Assembly: GCA_003116875.1 (NCBI GenBank)
Contig: BCKT01000013.1
Span: 310,001-374,000, forward strand
DNA: 64,000 nt
Direction: 5' to 3'
Source of the DNA: Takashimella koratensis
Taxonomy: Eukaryota > Basidiomycota > Tremellomycetes > Trichosporonales > Tetragoniomycetaceae
Positions 13,355 through 24,158 of the stretch are shown in pieces. The notes beneath the pieces are model-generated. The model worked only from the letters and a program-made list of their open reading frames with translations. It was not told where the DNA came from and made no database searches. How positions within the stretch are numbered: the stretch's first letter is position 1; each line of letters opens with the position of its first letter. The position numbers and the translations under genes are program-made.

Positions 13355-13930
13355 TTACTAGTGTCTGAGATCATCCACAACCTCCTAGCACTAGCCCTAA
13401 TCATAACACAACCGACAGTGGTCTCGCGCCTAGACTCCCGGGTATTCTTTCTCCTTTCCCCTTCTCTTCGCTCCCTCCTTTTCCCTCTCTCGATACATTT
13501 TGGTCTTTCTTACGAATCTCTCGTGTTCCTTTCTCATATCTACGGTACCTTGATCGAAATGAACACCGGGCCATAAGGATACTTATTGTATAATGTGCCA
13601 GGAAAGAGCTTCCTTGGCCTGAACGCTCTTGTTTTCGATGAGTTCTGTGGCGACAAGTCATGTGCAAGTCTTCATGCAGGATGGTCGTCGTGATCTCTGG
13701 AAAGGGACTGGTTCCAGCCTCAAAGGGTGAAAGGATTTGGACAGACATAAAGCTCGATTGCGCATGTGCAGCACGTCCATTGTGCAATTAAAGGCAAACG
13801 ATTTTGCGACTGACTCAGCACATTCATAACACGCGCTTCTACATATAGTCAAAAGCTGCTGAGGTTTCCTCAGAATCCTCCATTGACTCTCTGGCATCAT
13901 TACAGTTACCAATTCTGCCTTGCCTCCAAA
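13355..13930. promoter_or_regulatory. Upstream region of secreted-protein copy 3
   Basis: 576 bases without a gene. GCAGGATGG recurs at 13676-13684, and GCATGTGCAGCACG at 13762-13775 matches the copy 1 promoter element at 12 of 14 positions. A weak TATA-like ACATATAG lies at 13841-13848, about 85-90 bases before the ATG. The region looks like a diverged duplicate of the copy 1 promoter. Confidence 0.4.
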
Positions 13931-14062
13931 ATGTTTTCAGCTACGCTGTCCAGTATGCTCGTGACCCGCGTCGCGACTCAGTTGGTGTCTGCCATTCCTA
14001 CCTCTGTGCTCGCCAACGCGACTCCGGCCATTCCCCGATTATGGCTGTTATATCCACGGTAG
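13931..14062 (+). pseudogene. Secreted-protein copy 3, first-exon remnant
   Basis: A 43-codon frame starting MFSATLSSMLVTRVATQLVSAIPTS, followed by ANATPAIPRL. It aligns with the signal peptide and the D(A/V).WPVP(N/D)WP motif of the two neighbouring copies, but it stops at 14060-14062. No exon 2 to 5 counterpart is found downstream, where the sequence turns into CT and GT microsatellites. I read it as a truncated duplicate. A shorter expressed peptide cannot be excluded, since the signal peptide and a TATA-like box remain. Confidence 0.55.
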
Positions 14063-14082
14063 ATTTCACCGACGGATAGCAG

Positions 14083-14087
<5 letters not shown>

Positions 14088-14134
<47 letters not shown>

Positions 14135-14212
14135 ATGTATGTGTGGGTGTGTTTGTGATGTGTGTGTGGGTGTGTGTGTGATGTGTGTGTGGGTGCGTGT
14201 GTGCATGTATGT
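14088..14212. repeat. Compound (CT)n / (GT)n microsatellite
   Basis: An uninterrupted CT tract of about 37 bases is followed by an imperfect TG-rich tract with a repeated ATGTGTGTGTGGGTG-like unit. It begins about 25 bases after the truncated copy 3 and may mark the breakpoint that removed its 3' exons. Confidence 0.85.
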
Positions 14213-15242
14213 GCAACGCTGATTAGTGGAATGAAAGCATCTGCCTCTCACGGGATGCTATATTGCTTGTTCTCGGCTAAATGATGCTTCAAACCTCCCC
14301 TTGAGACGTCAGAGTCTATCCAAAGCCCCGGCAAACGAGCGCGATGTCCAAATTCACGATGTATCTCATATTGCAGAGTGACAGTCTTCGAAATAGTTAA
14401 TGCCAATTGGGCTGGCCCCAAGCGCTAAGCCCCAACGAGTCGCTGGTTCGACTAGGCCAAGCCATTGCGGCGCATGAGCAGGTAGCCGAACTGATATTGC
14501 AGGCGTCCACGAGTCGAATTTGAACGTCGATCCGCAGCCTACATCGGATTCGCAGCCACCATTTGTGCCAGCCTTGTGATACGTAACTCTGTTGTCGGTC
14601 TTATACACAGTGTTGTGCTGTACCGTTTTGACCTTCCTGTCGCCCTGGGCCCACTACTCCAAGAGCCCAGTTCGGAGCCGAATGCAGACGCCGAAAGACT
14701 CTGATGGCCGCTTCCGTTCCCGAAGCAGAAGAGATCGCTTCAGCTATTATACATGCATGACAGAGACGCGCTTGTCTTACAAGATCTCAGGAGTCCTGAA
14801 TGCAGGATGGTCAGGGATGTTTTGGGATGGACCAGCCATCAAGATGAGGAGCATTCCAAAAGAGCGGCCCGTTGTTGGTTTCGGCCTCGCCACGGCCAGG
14901 AACCACATTCGCCATGATGGATGAGATGCTGCATGCTTATGGGATGGGTATTTCGGATAAATTGTGTTCTGGTTTTTTGCGCTTACGGCAGTCCGGACCA
15001 TTTTCCTGGAACAGTCAGGACGATTGTGTTGCGCTGGACGAACAATACGTAGATGCAAGCTCATACAGCGCAAACCTGAAATACGGTACGTAAGGTACGG
15101 GAGAGAAAATAAACAAACAACTTGCTGTTGCGACCCATTCCCACATGCACAGCGCAGAGTATATACGGAAAGGCCTTCCAGCTTCTCCTCGGAATGTCTT
15201 CTGTTTTCCTCGTACCAATACTCCCCGGGTATTGCCGCCAAC
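14213..15242. promoter_or_regulatory. Upstream region of secreted-protein copy 2
   Basis: About 1 kb with no supportable gene. GCAGGATGG is present at 14802-14810 and a TATA-like TATATAC at 15160-15166, 77-83 bases before the start codon. CACATGCACAGCGCAG (15142-15157) is a weak relative of the promoter element in copies 1 and 3. I searched the left part for the missing exons of copy 3 and saw none. Confidence 0.45.
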
Positions 15243-16002
15243 ATGGTTTCCTGTATCACTTTGTCGACGATTGTTGTTATTCTCGCGGCCTCTCAAAACG
15301 TGGTTGCGTTCCCGACCTCTGCACTAAGCGATGTAGCTTGGCCCGTCCCCGATTGGCCCATCAAAGTGAATGGCGAAACCTTCTCTCAGTAAGCTTGCGA
15401 CCAGAGAGCTTGATGTGGACCCGAACCAAGCTGACTTTTTCTAGCAAATACACTCCTCACGCGGAGACCAATGCTGAGCGCATGAAGAGGTACGTTGAGG
15501 GCGAGGCTGAAAGTACAGTATTGATCAACTCAGGGGTGCACCGCTTGCCAAGCCCGTGAAGCTGTTTGGGCCAACAGAGGTTCATTGTACGTCGGTCTTT
15601 CTTCCATTCTACTACCTTGTCCAAAGCAGATCTGATATCAAATGCTTGAAGCGGCACCCCAAGCACGATTGTCCTCAGCTCCCGGCAGCGTTTATGTCTC
15701 GGGGGATACGTGGTTTTTTGAAGGTTGCTACCCGTCTTCATGTAGGTCGGTGACGTGATCAAGTAAACGCATAGCTGACATTTTTATCAGCTAGCGGTAC
15801 TAACCTCGGCACGATCACAGCGTCCTCGCCAACAGACGCTGTGACACAATGCGTCAGCCAAGGCACGTCAGCAAATGCTGATGACGTCGCCATCACTCAG
15901 ACGGGACCCAACTCGTACTCATGCTACAACACGGCCGGTTCCTCCTCGACCACGCAAGAGACTTGTACGGACAGCAACGCTGCCAGGTACAGTTCATCCT
16001 GA
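15243..16002 (+). CDS. Small secreted protein, tandem copy 2, intact
   Basis: Five exons with an open frame throughout. Exon 1 gives a signal peptide (MVSCITLSTIVVILAASQNVVAF) and DVAWPVPDWP. Exon 2 gives KYTPHAETNAERMKR and exon 3 GAPLAKPVKLFGPTEVH. Exon 4 gives SAPQARLSSAPGSVYVSGDTWFFEGCYPSS. Exon 5 gives NLGTITASSPTDAVTQC, then NSYSCYN, TQETC and a stop at 16000-16002. The mature protein is about 150-160 residues with four conserved Cys and no membrane segment, so it is predicted to be secreted. It is paralogous to the broken copies at 12557 and 13931. The function is unknown; a GCY...C...YSC...C pattern is only loosely WSC-like. An upstream TATA box suggests regulated, possibly strong expression. 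Confidence 0.72.
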
Positions 16003-16307
16003 TCACTACGAGCGTTTCATATCGGCGTGTCCACCTTTCTCTTCTTTCCCCATTCTGCGGTAGTCATGAATTCACTTGCCTCGTCTGTTCCACGCATTCG
16101 TATGCTAGTGGACATGATGCAACTGTCATCCGAGTCTCCAGGCTCGATAATTGATGATCGTCCAGCAGGGGAGAAACTGCAGCCTCCTTGCCAGCAGGCT
16201 CTCACACTCATTCTCGCATTTTCAGACAGCTGCATGGTATTTATCATACTCACAGTCTTCTCTTGGAAGCGCGTTTGGTCTTTGCCATTGAAGGACGCGA
16301 TCCAGCC
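16003..16307. other. Convergent intergenic region, secreted protein 2 / MAK10
   Basis: 305 bases between two convergent stop codons. No coding or structural signal was recognised beyond presumed 3' untranslated regions. Confidence 0.5.
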
Positions 16308-18785
16308 TCAACCCTTGCCTGTGGCGAAGATCGAATACAACCTAAAGCTCTGTCCGTCGCTGTCTGCGCAGCCATCTGTCCCTGTACTATCCCCGCTGCC
16401 GTCCATGCTCTTTACCTTCATTTTCCCGTCCTTCCATTGCAACTCCCCTCCACCCTCTTGCGCAGCATGCATCGCCTGAACATTCGTCCGTACGATTGAT
16501 CGGAGCTTTGCAAGCTCGTCGACTGATCGAAGTGGCGGAGTCTCCTGTGCTAGAGCGATCCATTTGTCGGTCCTCGCTAGCCACTGAAGCGCGGTGGATG
16601 TGATGGCGTCCCTTCGACTTGCGCTCGATACCATCGTTTTGTGGTCATGAAGACACAAGTCGTAGCTGATCTCGTACAGACCTCCACGTGGAGTAAGCTT
16701 ATGTCGAAGATCGAATTGTTCTCGGCTGATGAAGCCCTTGGATCGAGGGACGAGCACGAGTAGCTGGCAGATATCAGCTTTGACTGGCACTTGAATTGTG
16801 ACTGTCACTCACTAGCTGCATACTCGCTGCAGCCGCCTGCCAAACCCTTGCTCTCACGCTCTCCCAATTACTCTTCAGTTCGAGTTCAAGTCGTTTCGTC
16901 GCGAGCTTGTACACCCACCACCACGCCGCCCACCACTCGTCGTCTCCCAACAGATTTATCCGAATCGCGAGCAGTGCCGCATCTAAGAGACAGTCGAGCT
17001 GTTTCGCGTTCAACGCGGGGATGATAAGTGCGAACTCGGGGTAAGAAGAGAGGCGTTGAGCGGCATGGGCTTGGTCCGACCATGTTTGGGAGAGATGATT
17101 GAGGTCTCGACGTTGTCGGGCTGGATTGGCGAGGTAGGCTGTAAATGTGGATTGTAGGGCCTGGATGAGGAGTCGATTGTGTGAGAGTAGGAAGGAGGAA
17201 GAGAGGACAAGAGGAAAAGAGGAAAAGAGAAAGACAGTCAGTTTTCGTTTTCGTATGGGAAACAATAATCAACTCACTCCACCAACGATCCCGCGCCATA
17301 GGAGGAACCCTCGCCTATCGTTTGATCCCGCCATTTTCGCGTCTAGGCGAGTCATCACGTCGGTCGGAAGAGTTGTACAATTCGCTAGCCAGGATCCTAT
17401 CATATCGTCGGTTTCAAGCGTCACCAGTCTGACTGATTTATGCAATGATCGAATAAAAGGCGAAACCGACGAATTCCAGCTAACCGCTCGAAACGAATAA
17501 TCAAACTCCTCGTAATTCCAGATTGTTGGCGCCCTGACTAACCGGCCCAGATCATGAGAGAGGGCGTCGAACCGATCCCATGCCTCGGACTGGGTTAGCT
17601 GCTTCATACGGGGCAGAGGCATATGCTGGCGAAGGCAGGGCTCGACGTCGTCGAATGCCATGTAGACTTCCGCGGAAGAGGAAGGGGTAAGTGGCGAGGG
17701 CCGAGGACCGATGGTTTCGGGTGGTTGCCGGCAGAGAAGGAGGAGGAAGTCCTGATCGCGAGAATGTCAGTGGAGCTCTAGGAGTACAGAATATGTTGTT
17801 TTGTGGTGGTTCACCGAGAAGGAGCACGCCTCACCTTTCTAATTTCTAGCCTCTTGATGACTTCCAACCACCACTCGTCTGATACCTCATCATCCTTCCC
17901 TGCCAGCCCTTCTTGCGCACCTTCTCTTCCCTCCGCCTCTTGCTGAGCCGATCTACTCCTCTCCCTCTCTTTCCACATCCATTCCACTGCATCCTCCAAC
18001 ATCCTCAAATCATCCTCAACCGCCTCATCCGTGGTTAACGCAACTCCATGATGATCCAACCAACAGTCTTCGCAGTCCCGTACGACCCCACGCGTCAGCT
18101 CGTCGTATACGATATCGACGCATTTCGCATACGCAAAGACGTAGGCACGAAGAGCGATAGAGACCACATTTGGGTGGTATAGAGCGTCAAGTAGGGTCGC
18201 GTTATGGTAGTAGAGGGAAGTGAAGATGGTTTGGCAGAGGGTAGAGCCTTGGTGCCATGACATCTAGGGGAGTTAGTATCTTTATGTCGGTCTTCGTTGA
18301 GCCGTGGACTTCGGGACAGGGTTCGAGGGAAAAGATGGGATATGAGACAAGAGATTGAAGTAAGCCCAGGAGTCCAGACTTACCTCGTTCACGAGCATCT
18401 CGTCCATGATCCAGCACACCTGCTCGGGCGAATGAACAGCATAAGGGTCGAAAGCGCCCTTGAGACTACGCAATCGTTTCCCGCTATCCATGTCCTTGGA
18501 CATGACCTGCGGCCCTTATCAGCTTCACCGCGTCGGGGAGGTTTCAGCTGAATCGTAGCCTGTTGGAAGCCAGACGAGAAGTCAGGCTCACCTCTAGTGC
18601 GTTCATAGCTTCGAGAAGCGGCAGACTGTCAACGTTGACGATTTCCCCTGGCCCGAGCTCTAAAAACAATCAGCAAGGGCAAGGACGACTCCAATCATGA
18701 TTCTCGTAGGGTGAGGGATGACTGTGGAGAGGCTCAGAGACTCACGCTGCGCCTCGAGCTTGAGCCAGTGGGTGATCTCCTGCAT
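16308..18785 (-). CDS. MAK10: NatC N-terminal acetyltransferase auxiliary subunit (Mak10/NAA35)
   Basis: Minus-strand multi-exon gene. The N-terminus reads MQEITHWLKLEAQ, then LGPGEIVNVDSLPLLEAMNALE, then KRLRSLKGAFDPYAVHSPEQ and VCWIMDEMLVNEMSWHQGSTLCQTIFTSLY. This arrangement (LGE-type segment, EAM.ALE, DPQ-like and WH.G.TL.QT motifs) is diagnostic of Mak10. Further exons contain LRAYVFAYAKCVDIVYDELTRG, typical of the family. The C-terminal exon (16308-16808) has LYEISYDLCLHDHKTMVSSASRRDAI and a Lys/Gly-rich end. NatC acetylates proteins starting Met-Leu/Ile/Phe/Trp on the ribosome, and Mak10 anchors the complex (family knowledge). Start choice: the ATG at 18785 directly begins the conserved N-terminal helix. 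It is divergent from the LEA2 gene. Confidence 0.85.
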
Positions 18786-19091
18786 GACGGCGGGGTGGGT
18801 GTTGGGTGATGGTCAATGTTCAAAGTCATGTCCAATCTCTGACCGAGCCCGATTGACGCGAGCTTGTCATTGTTTGCGGGGCTCCCTGTGTATCTCTCCG
18901 AATGACGTGTCATTTTCATTTTCATGGTCCAGGGCGGTACAGCCATCCTGCGGTGCGGACGCGCTTAGGGTGTTTCGCACCGCCCTGTGCGTTTCACAGT
19001 CACGCTCACGGCGTTTCCATCTCTCCATCTCTCCATTTTCCTCTTCACCACCACCACCACCACCACCACCACCACCACCCTCACCGTCGCG
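18786..19091. promoter_or_regulatory. Divergent promoter MAK10 / LEA2-type gene
   Basis: 306 bases. The right part holds a (CAC/CCA)n triplet tract at about 19047-19079, just before the LEA2-gene ATG, and would lie in its 5' untranslated leader. No TATA box is evident. Confidence 0.45.
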
Positions 19092-20704
19092 ATGAGCTAC
19101 GCCGACCCATATCAGCAGCAGCAGCATCAGCAGCAGTACCAGCACCAGCAGTACGGGTACGACCCCAACCAACCTCCCGGTGGCTACGCTTCTCACCCTT
19201 CCCAATCCCAGTCGTACGACGACCTCTCTTACGGCGAAGCGCCGCGGTATCCTTCGTACCCAGCCGACGGGGGTGCCGATGGGTCCGGCCACAGCGTGAA
19301 CAACAGCGGCGCGTTCCATGCCTACCCGAGCACGGAGAAGATCATCGATGATGAGGCAGCAGGAGGGGGAGCAGGTGTTGCGGGGACAGAGAGAGCGGTG
19401 AGGGGAAGAGCAGGGCTGAACCAGCAGCCAACATCGTCCTGGGCGAACATGGGCCCGCCCCCGCGCAGTACGGGTATTCTCAGGATGTGGAGGAAAGATG
19501 AGAGAGGGAAACAGTGGTTCAGAGTGAGTAAAGATCCTTCATAACAGTCTCCTCGGATGAAGGTCGGAGTATTATGTTCCATCTCTGGATGCCTGGTGTT
19601 GAGGACAACGGAGACCATGGGGAAACAGCAGCTGCCAGGATGGCGGAGTCAATTCCTTTGACACATGCTGACAATTGACAGGGCGGCGGGCTGCGATCCG
19701 GATGCAGGCTGTTCTTCTGCTGTGGCACCATCACCGTGATCATCATCATCAGTGTCGTCCTCTCCATCTTACTCGTACGTTACCTCACCAATCTCCACAC
19801 GTCTCTTTACTTCCTTACGATTACGCCTACGCCCGGTTGCTGAATAATCTTACTTTGATATTCATAGTACATCCACCCTCCCAACGTCTCGCTCAACAAC
19901 ATCTCGCTCGGGTCCAACCCCGTTACCCAGACCTCGGACGGGTTCACTGTCTCCATTTCCCTCGGTATCACGTAAGTCTTACTTCTGTTCTTCTCTTTAA
20001 TCTCATTCTCATCATCGTCTCTTTCGCTTGTCGTGACCACTCACCACCCCACCTTTCTGATCAGCGTCGCCAACCCCAACTGGTTCAACGCAGACTTTAA
20101 AGAAATCTCTGCAGCTGTTCGATACCCTGGAAACGATACCAACGTCTTTGGCGGAGGCGAGTTGTACAATGTTGATTTCGTTGGGTATACGGCATCTACT
20201 TTCCAATTCCCATTGACTTTAAAGTGAGTGGGATTACTCCTGGAACCTTTCTTCGCCCTGTTCGCAAAGTTTATCTCGCCTTTGCTATCCAAATCCTCGC
20301 CTTCCTTTCACTTTCTTCACACAGCTCGTCCGTATTGACCAAACATAGCTACTCGACCTCGCTCGACCCCAACCGAGTAGTGCTTGACGATATCATCAGT
20401 GAGTCCCATCCCGCATTCAAACTCGACCAGCCTCGACCTTTATTGCCTTGTTCTCAGCTGACCTCGTCAGGCAAATGCGGGATCAGCGGCGGCACGTCTC
20501 AAGATCTGACAATTGACTACACCCTCAACCTCAAACTCAAGGTAAGTCGTACCTGAACAATCTCTTGCTTCCCTTGCTCCTGCTAAGGCTGAACATCCCT
20601 ATCAGATCCTCGGCGTCGTTATCGACCCAAGTATCAGCAGCTCGGCGAGCTTTGAGTGTCCTATCACCTCGAGCGATATCGAGAACATTATTGGTAGCGG
20701 CTAA
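19092..20704 (+). CDS. Single-pass membrane protein with LEA2-like domain
   Basis: About seven exons. The N-terminal 120 residues are cytosolic-type and disordered, rich in Gln/Tyr/Pro/Gly (MSYADPYQQQQHQQQYQHQQ...), followed by ILRMWRKDERGKQWFR. One membrane helix follows (RLFFCCGTITVIIIISVVLSILL), with a CC pair that could be palmitoylated. Beyond it lies a beta-rich region starting IHPPNVSLNNISLGSN, then FTVSISLGITVANPNWFNADF, VRYPGNDTNVFGGGEL and FQFPLTLK, ending SFECPITSSDIENIIGSG. The V.NPN.. and N..P..V...GGG pattern is that of LEA2/water-stress domains, as in many uncharacterised basidiomycete membrane proteins. Topology and domain are inferred; the biological role is unknown. N-glycosylation sites (NVS, NIS, NDT) fit a lumenal or external C-terminus. 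Confidence 0.75.
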
Positions 20705-21024
20705 ACCCCGGGTTCTAGGTGGTTTAGACCGTTCCTAACAAGCAACTGGTTCTGCTTTGTCCCTGTTAATGATCAAACGAGCTACACGACCCTTTCCCAC
20801 TCTCACACTTCTTGACTGATACTTCATATCTCATGCCGTGTACTCTCGAGTCCGCGTGATCGTCTTCCGCTTGCTATTGCGCGAGCTCTGTATCATCACT
20901 TATGTATGGACAATGTTTCTCAACCACATGGGCAAATAAACTCTAACATCCCTTGGCCGTTTCGAGCATCAGAATTATCTGCCTAAACTGTTATATTCAC
21001 AAGGGCTGGGCTGGCTGTATTGAT
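20705..21024. other. Convergent intergenic region, LEA2-type gene / ADE13
   Basis: 320 bases between convergent stop codons. AATAAA-like sequence (GCAAATAAACTC, around 20932-20943) could serve 3' end formation of the plus-strand gene. Nothing else was recognised. Confidence 0.45.
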
Positions 21025-23419
21025 TTAAACCGAGAGCTCTGCCGATTTAACGTTCTTGAGCGCGTTGCCGTAGGGTTTAAGCGCCGGCTCGACCCACTCG
21101 CTCACAAACTTGTCGACCTGTTGAGGTGCCCTACCCACAAACGTCTGAGGGTCAAGCAACTCGTCCAACTGGTTCCAGATTGGCTCAAAGTACTTGTCCT
21201 TCTTAACCCTATCGATCAAGTCATTCTCCCCTCCTTGCTCCTTGACTACCGCTCCAGCTTGGTGAGAGAGGACACGGATCTTCTCATGGCATTCTTGTCG
21301 GTCACCACCGGCCTTGACGATCGCCATGATAATGTTCTCAGTCGCCATGAAGGGGAGCTCTTGAGAGATACGACGAGCAATGACTTTTGGGTAGACGACC
21401 ATACCCTCGGAGATGTTTTGAAGGGTAGTGAGGAGGATGTCGGCGGTAAGGTAGGCCTCGGGGATGGTCACACGGCGGTTCGCCCTGGAATCGGGGTTAG
21501 TGAATTGAAGCTTTGTGAAAAGAGTGGTTGTCAAAGGAAGAAGAGAACGTACGAGTCATCGAGGGTGCGCTCGAGCCACTGCACAGACGAAGTCATGAGC
21601 GTGTTCTGGTAGATGACCATGAGGTGGCGAGCGAGGGAACAGGCACGCTCGCATCGCATCGGGTTGCGCTGGGCACATCAGTAAGCTTGCTTAGACTCTA
21701 CGCTCGGTGTCTCTTTCTCTGGTTCTCTCGACTCACCTTGTATGCCATGGCCGAGCTGGAGGTGGGAAACGCGTACAGTACAGGAGATTCAATTGTCAGC
21801 TACTACTTCAGAATCGCGATAGCTTTAGTATCTATGACCCACCTTCCGATCTGGTCCTTCTCGAATGGCTCCTCAATCTCCTTTAGGTTCGCAAGCAAAC
21901 GAACTATCTCAATCAGCCCAGCCCCTGTGATTTCCTACACCCGGGAGACCACAGGCACTCACTGTCGGTCGCAATCTTGTGGACGGTCGCGCCAAAGCTC
22001 GAGAGGGGACCGAGGACGTCGGCGTCGATCTTACGCGAGTAGGTCTGACCAGTGACTGGGTAGGCGTAGGGGAAGCCGAAAAGCTCGGTGACGCGCTTGT
22101 CAAGGGCCTCAACCTGTAGCAAAGGTGTCAGTCATAACTGCACCATCCAATCAAAAGGCCGTTTGCAACTACGTCTGTCTTCCCTCGGTCCAGCCCCTTC
22201 ATTTTTTCCCTAATCTCCAATGCCATGTCCATTCATTGCAAACTCGCTCGCGCTCACCTTGTCGTGGTCTCCATCGAAAAGAGCGAGGAAACTCGCCTGG
22301 GTCCCTGTGGTCCCCTTGACACCTCGGAACCCAAGATCGTTCCTCGCTCGCTCGAGGTTACGCAAATCCCAGAGCAACTCCTGGATCCAGAGGGTCGCGC
22401 GCTTACCCACGGTCGTGAGCTGCGCGGGCTGGAAGTGGGTGAACCCGAGGGTAGGGAGGTCACGGTATTGCGTGGCAAAGGCGGTAAGGCGGGAGATGAC
22501 AACCGCGAGCTTGGGGAGGAGGATGTCAAGTCCCTCGCGAAGGAAGATGAGGTCGGCGTTGCTAAGGGCGGTTAGAGGGGTAAGTGGAGATGCAGAGGAC
22601 GTGGGGTTGGGGAAGGAGAGAAGGGTCAAGGGTCAAGCAGGAAGGTGGGAAGGAGGGAGGAGACGTACTCGGTAACGTAGCAAGAGGTGGCACCGAGGCT
22701 GGTGAGGGTCAGCTATCTTGACGCGTGAGGCAGGTGAAAGAGTGGGCGGGAAATACGCTTACTGGATGATACCCGCGGCCTCCGGGGCGACGGTTCCGAA
22801 AGTGTGAACATGGGCCATAACGTCGTCTACAGGGGGTCAGCGCATATCCTGTTTGTTGAGACCTAGGCGACATTGGACTCGACCATTTGCTGTCTCTCCC
22901 TGCTTATGGGATTTTATATATCTCGAATACCCGTACTCACGTCGACGCTTCTTCTCCTCCTCGGCAGCGACCTTCATCTGGGCCTCGTCGAGGTCAAGGT
23001 TGGCCTTCATCTGCTCGATCGCGGCGTCGGTGATGTTCAGGCCGAGTTCCTGGATTCAATATATCGTCAGCGTTGCTTCGCTCTCGAAAGTGGGTTGGCG
23101 GTGGGGAAGGGGGAGGGGGAAGGGATATGGCTTGCTCGATGTTAAGAGACGAGGCTAAAAGATCACTACCTTCTCGGCAATGGCAAGGTTGAGCCAGAGC
23201 TTTCTCCAGGTGCCGAACCGGGTACCGCTCGAGAAGAGCTTGGACATTTCCTTGGACGCATAGCGCCTACGCGACGAGCGAAGAGAAGAGAAGCAAGTCA
23301 GCTGGGAAACACGGCGGGCGAGGTGATGATGGGTTGATGGGTTGATAGAGTGGGTTGTTCATTTGAGATCAGGATCAGAACGACACGCACGAGGAGAGAG
23401 GGGTCTGGTACGTATCCAT
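21025..23419 (-). CDS. ADE13: Adenylosuccinate lyase
   Basis: Minus-strand multi-exon gene encoding the purine enzyme that splits SAICAR and adenylosuccinate, releasing fumarate. The start [17 protein letters not shown] followed by [24 protein letters not shown] is typical. The substrate-loop signature SSAMAYKRNPMRCE is encoded around 21650-21762, followed by [13 protein letters not shown]. Other conserved pieces are [16 protein letters not shown] and [14 protein letters not shown]. The C-terminus is [21 protein letters not shown]... ending SAELSV at 21025. The first exon is only about 30 bases (ATG at 23419). The family identity is secure; some internal exon edges were not individually checked. 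It shares a 739-base intergenic region with malate dehydrogenase. Confidence 0.92.
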
Positions 23420-24158
23420 GACTGTGGTGTTAGAAATGTGAGTTGTTGGCTAGATTTTGTTGTTGTTGAAGATGGAGCAGGATCAGCTAGACAGACGCAA
23501 AGATTGGACTTGGAATTTTCTAAAATTCTGGACCATGACATCCGGATTCAAAATCTCATTCGACCCTGACAGACTCTGACTCCCCGTGTGTCTTTCTTTG
23601 CCACGTCATTTCAGGCGTCTGCCGCAACTCGGCCGGCGGAGAGTCGGTACCCCACGGGCGTGGGGGTTAGGTTATCACGGGTTTAACCCGGACCTACCAA
23701 TCACCGCTAGCGCTTTTATATGCAACGGGGTGACGGTCCGGTAAGAGGCAGTCACGTGATGGATTATCCGGTTGGGGGTAGGGGATGTAGCGGCATTGTC
23801 AGATTGTCACCGGCTGTCTCGCTCCCCTCGCGTCCAGTTGTCCCCACTGTTCCCTGTATCCCCTGTATCCCCGACCACGGCTTAGGCTTATACACCCGGT
23901 TCTATTCACCTCTTCACCCCCCGGTCCTTCAACACCGACAGCCCCCACCACCACCACCAACACCACCACCAACACCACCTCATCCCTCATCCACACCTAC
24001 GTGAGTCCCCATCCAGCATCCTCAACTAACCACTACCTCCTCCATCCTCCCTTCCGTCTCCCTCACCCCCGCCCACCCCCGCCCACCCCCAGTCACCACT
24101 CACTAACATCCAACCCAGTTCACACGTTTCCCTCAACCACCTACTCTACTTATTCACA
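23420..24158. promoter_or_regulatory. Divergent promoter ADE13 / MDH
   Basis: 739 bases between divergent starts. It contains a TCACGTGA palindrome at 23752-23759, a TATA-like TTTATATG around 23714-23721 and a (CCA/CAA)n tract near 23946-23990. C/T-rich sequence leads to the MDH ATG. No open frame in it resembles a protein. Confidence 0.5.

Noticed and set aside
14380..14480. Possible tRNA because of a GGTTCGA sequence
   Set aside because: No paired T-arm, D-arm or acceptor stem could be formed around it on either strand.
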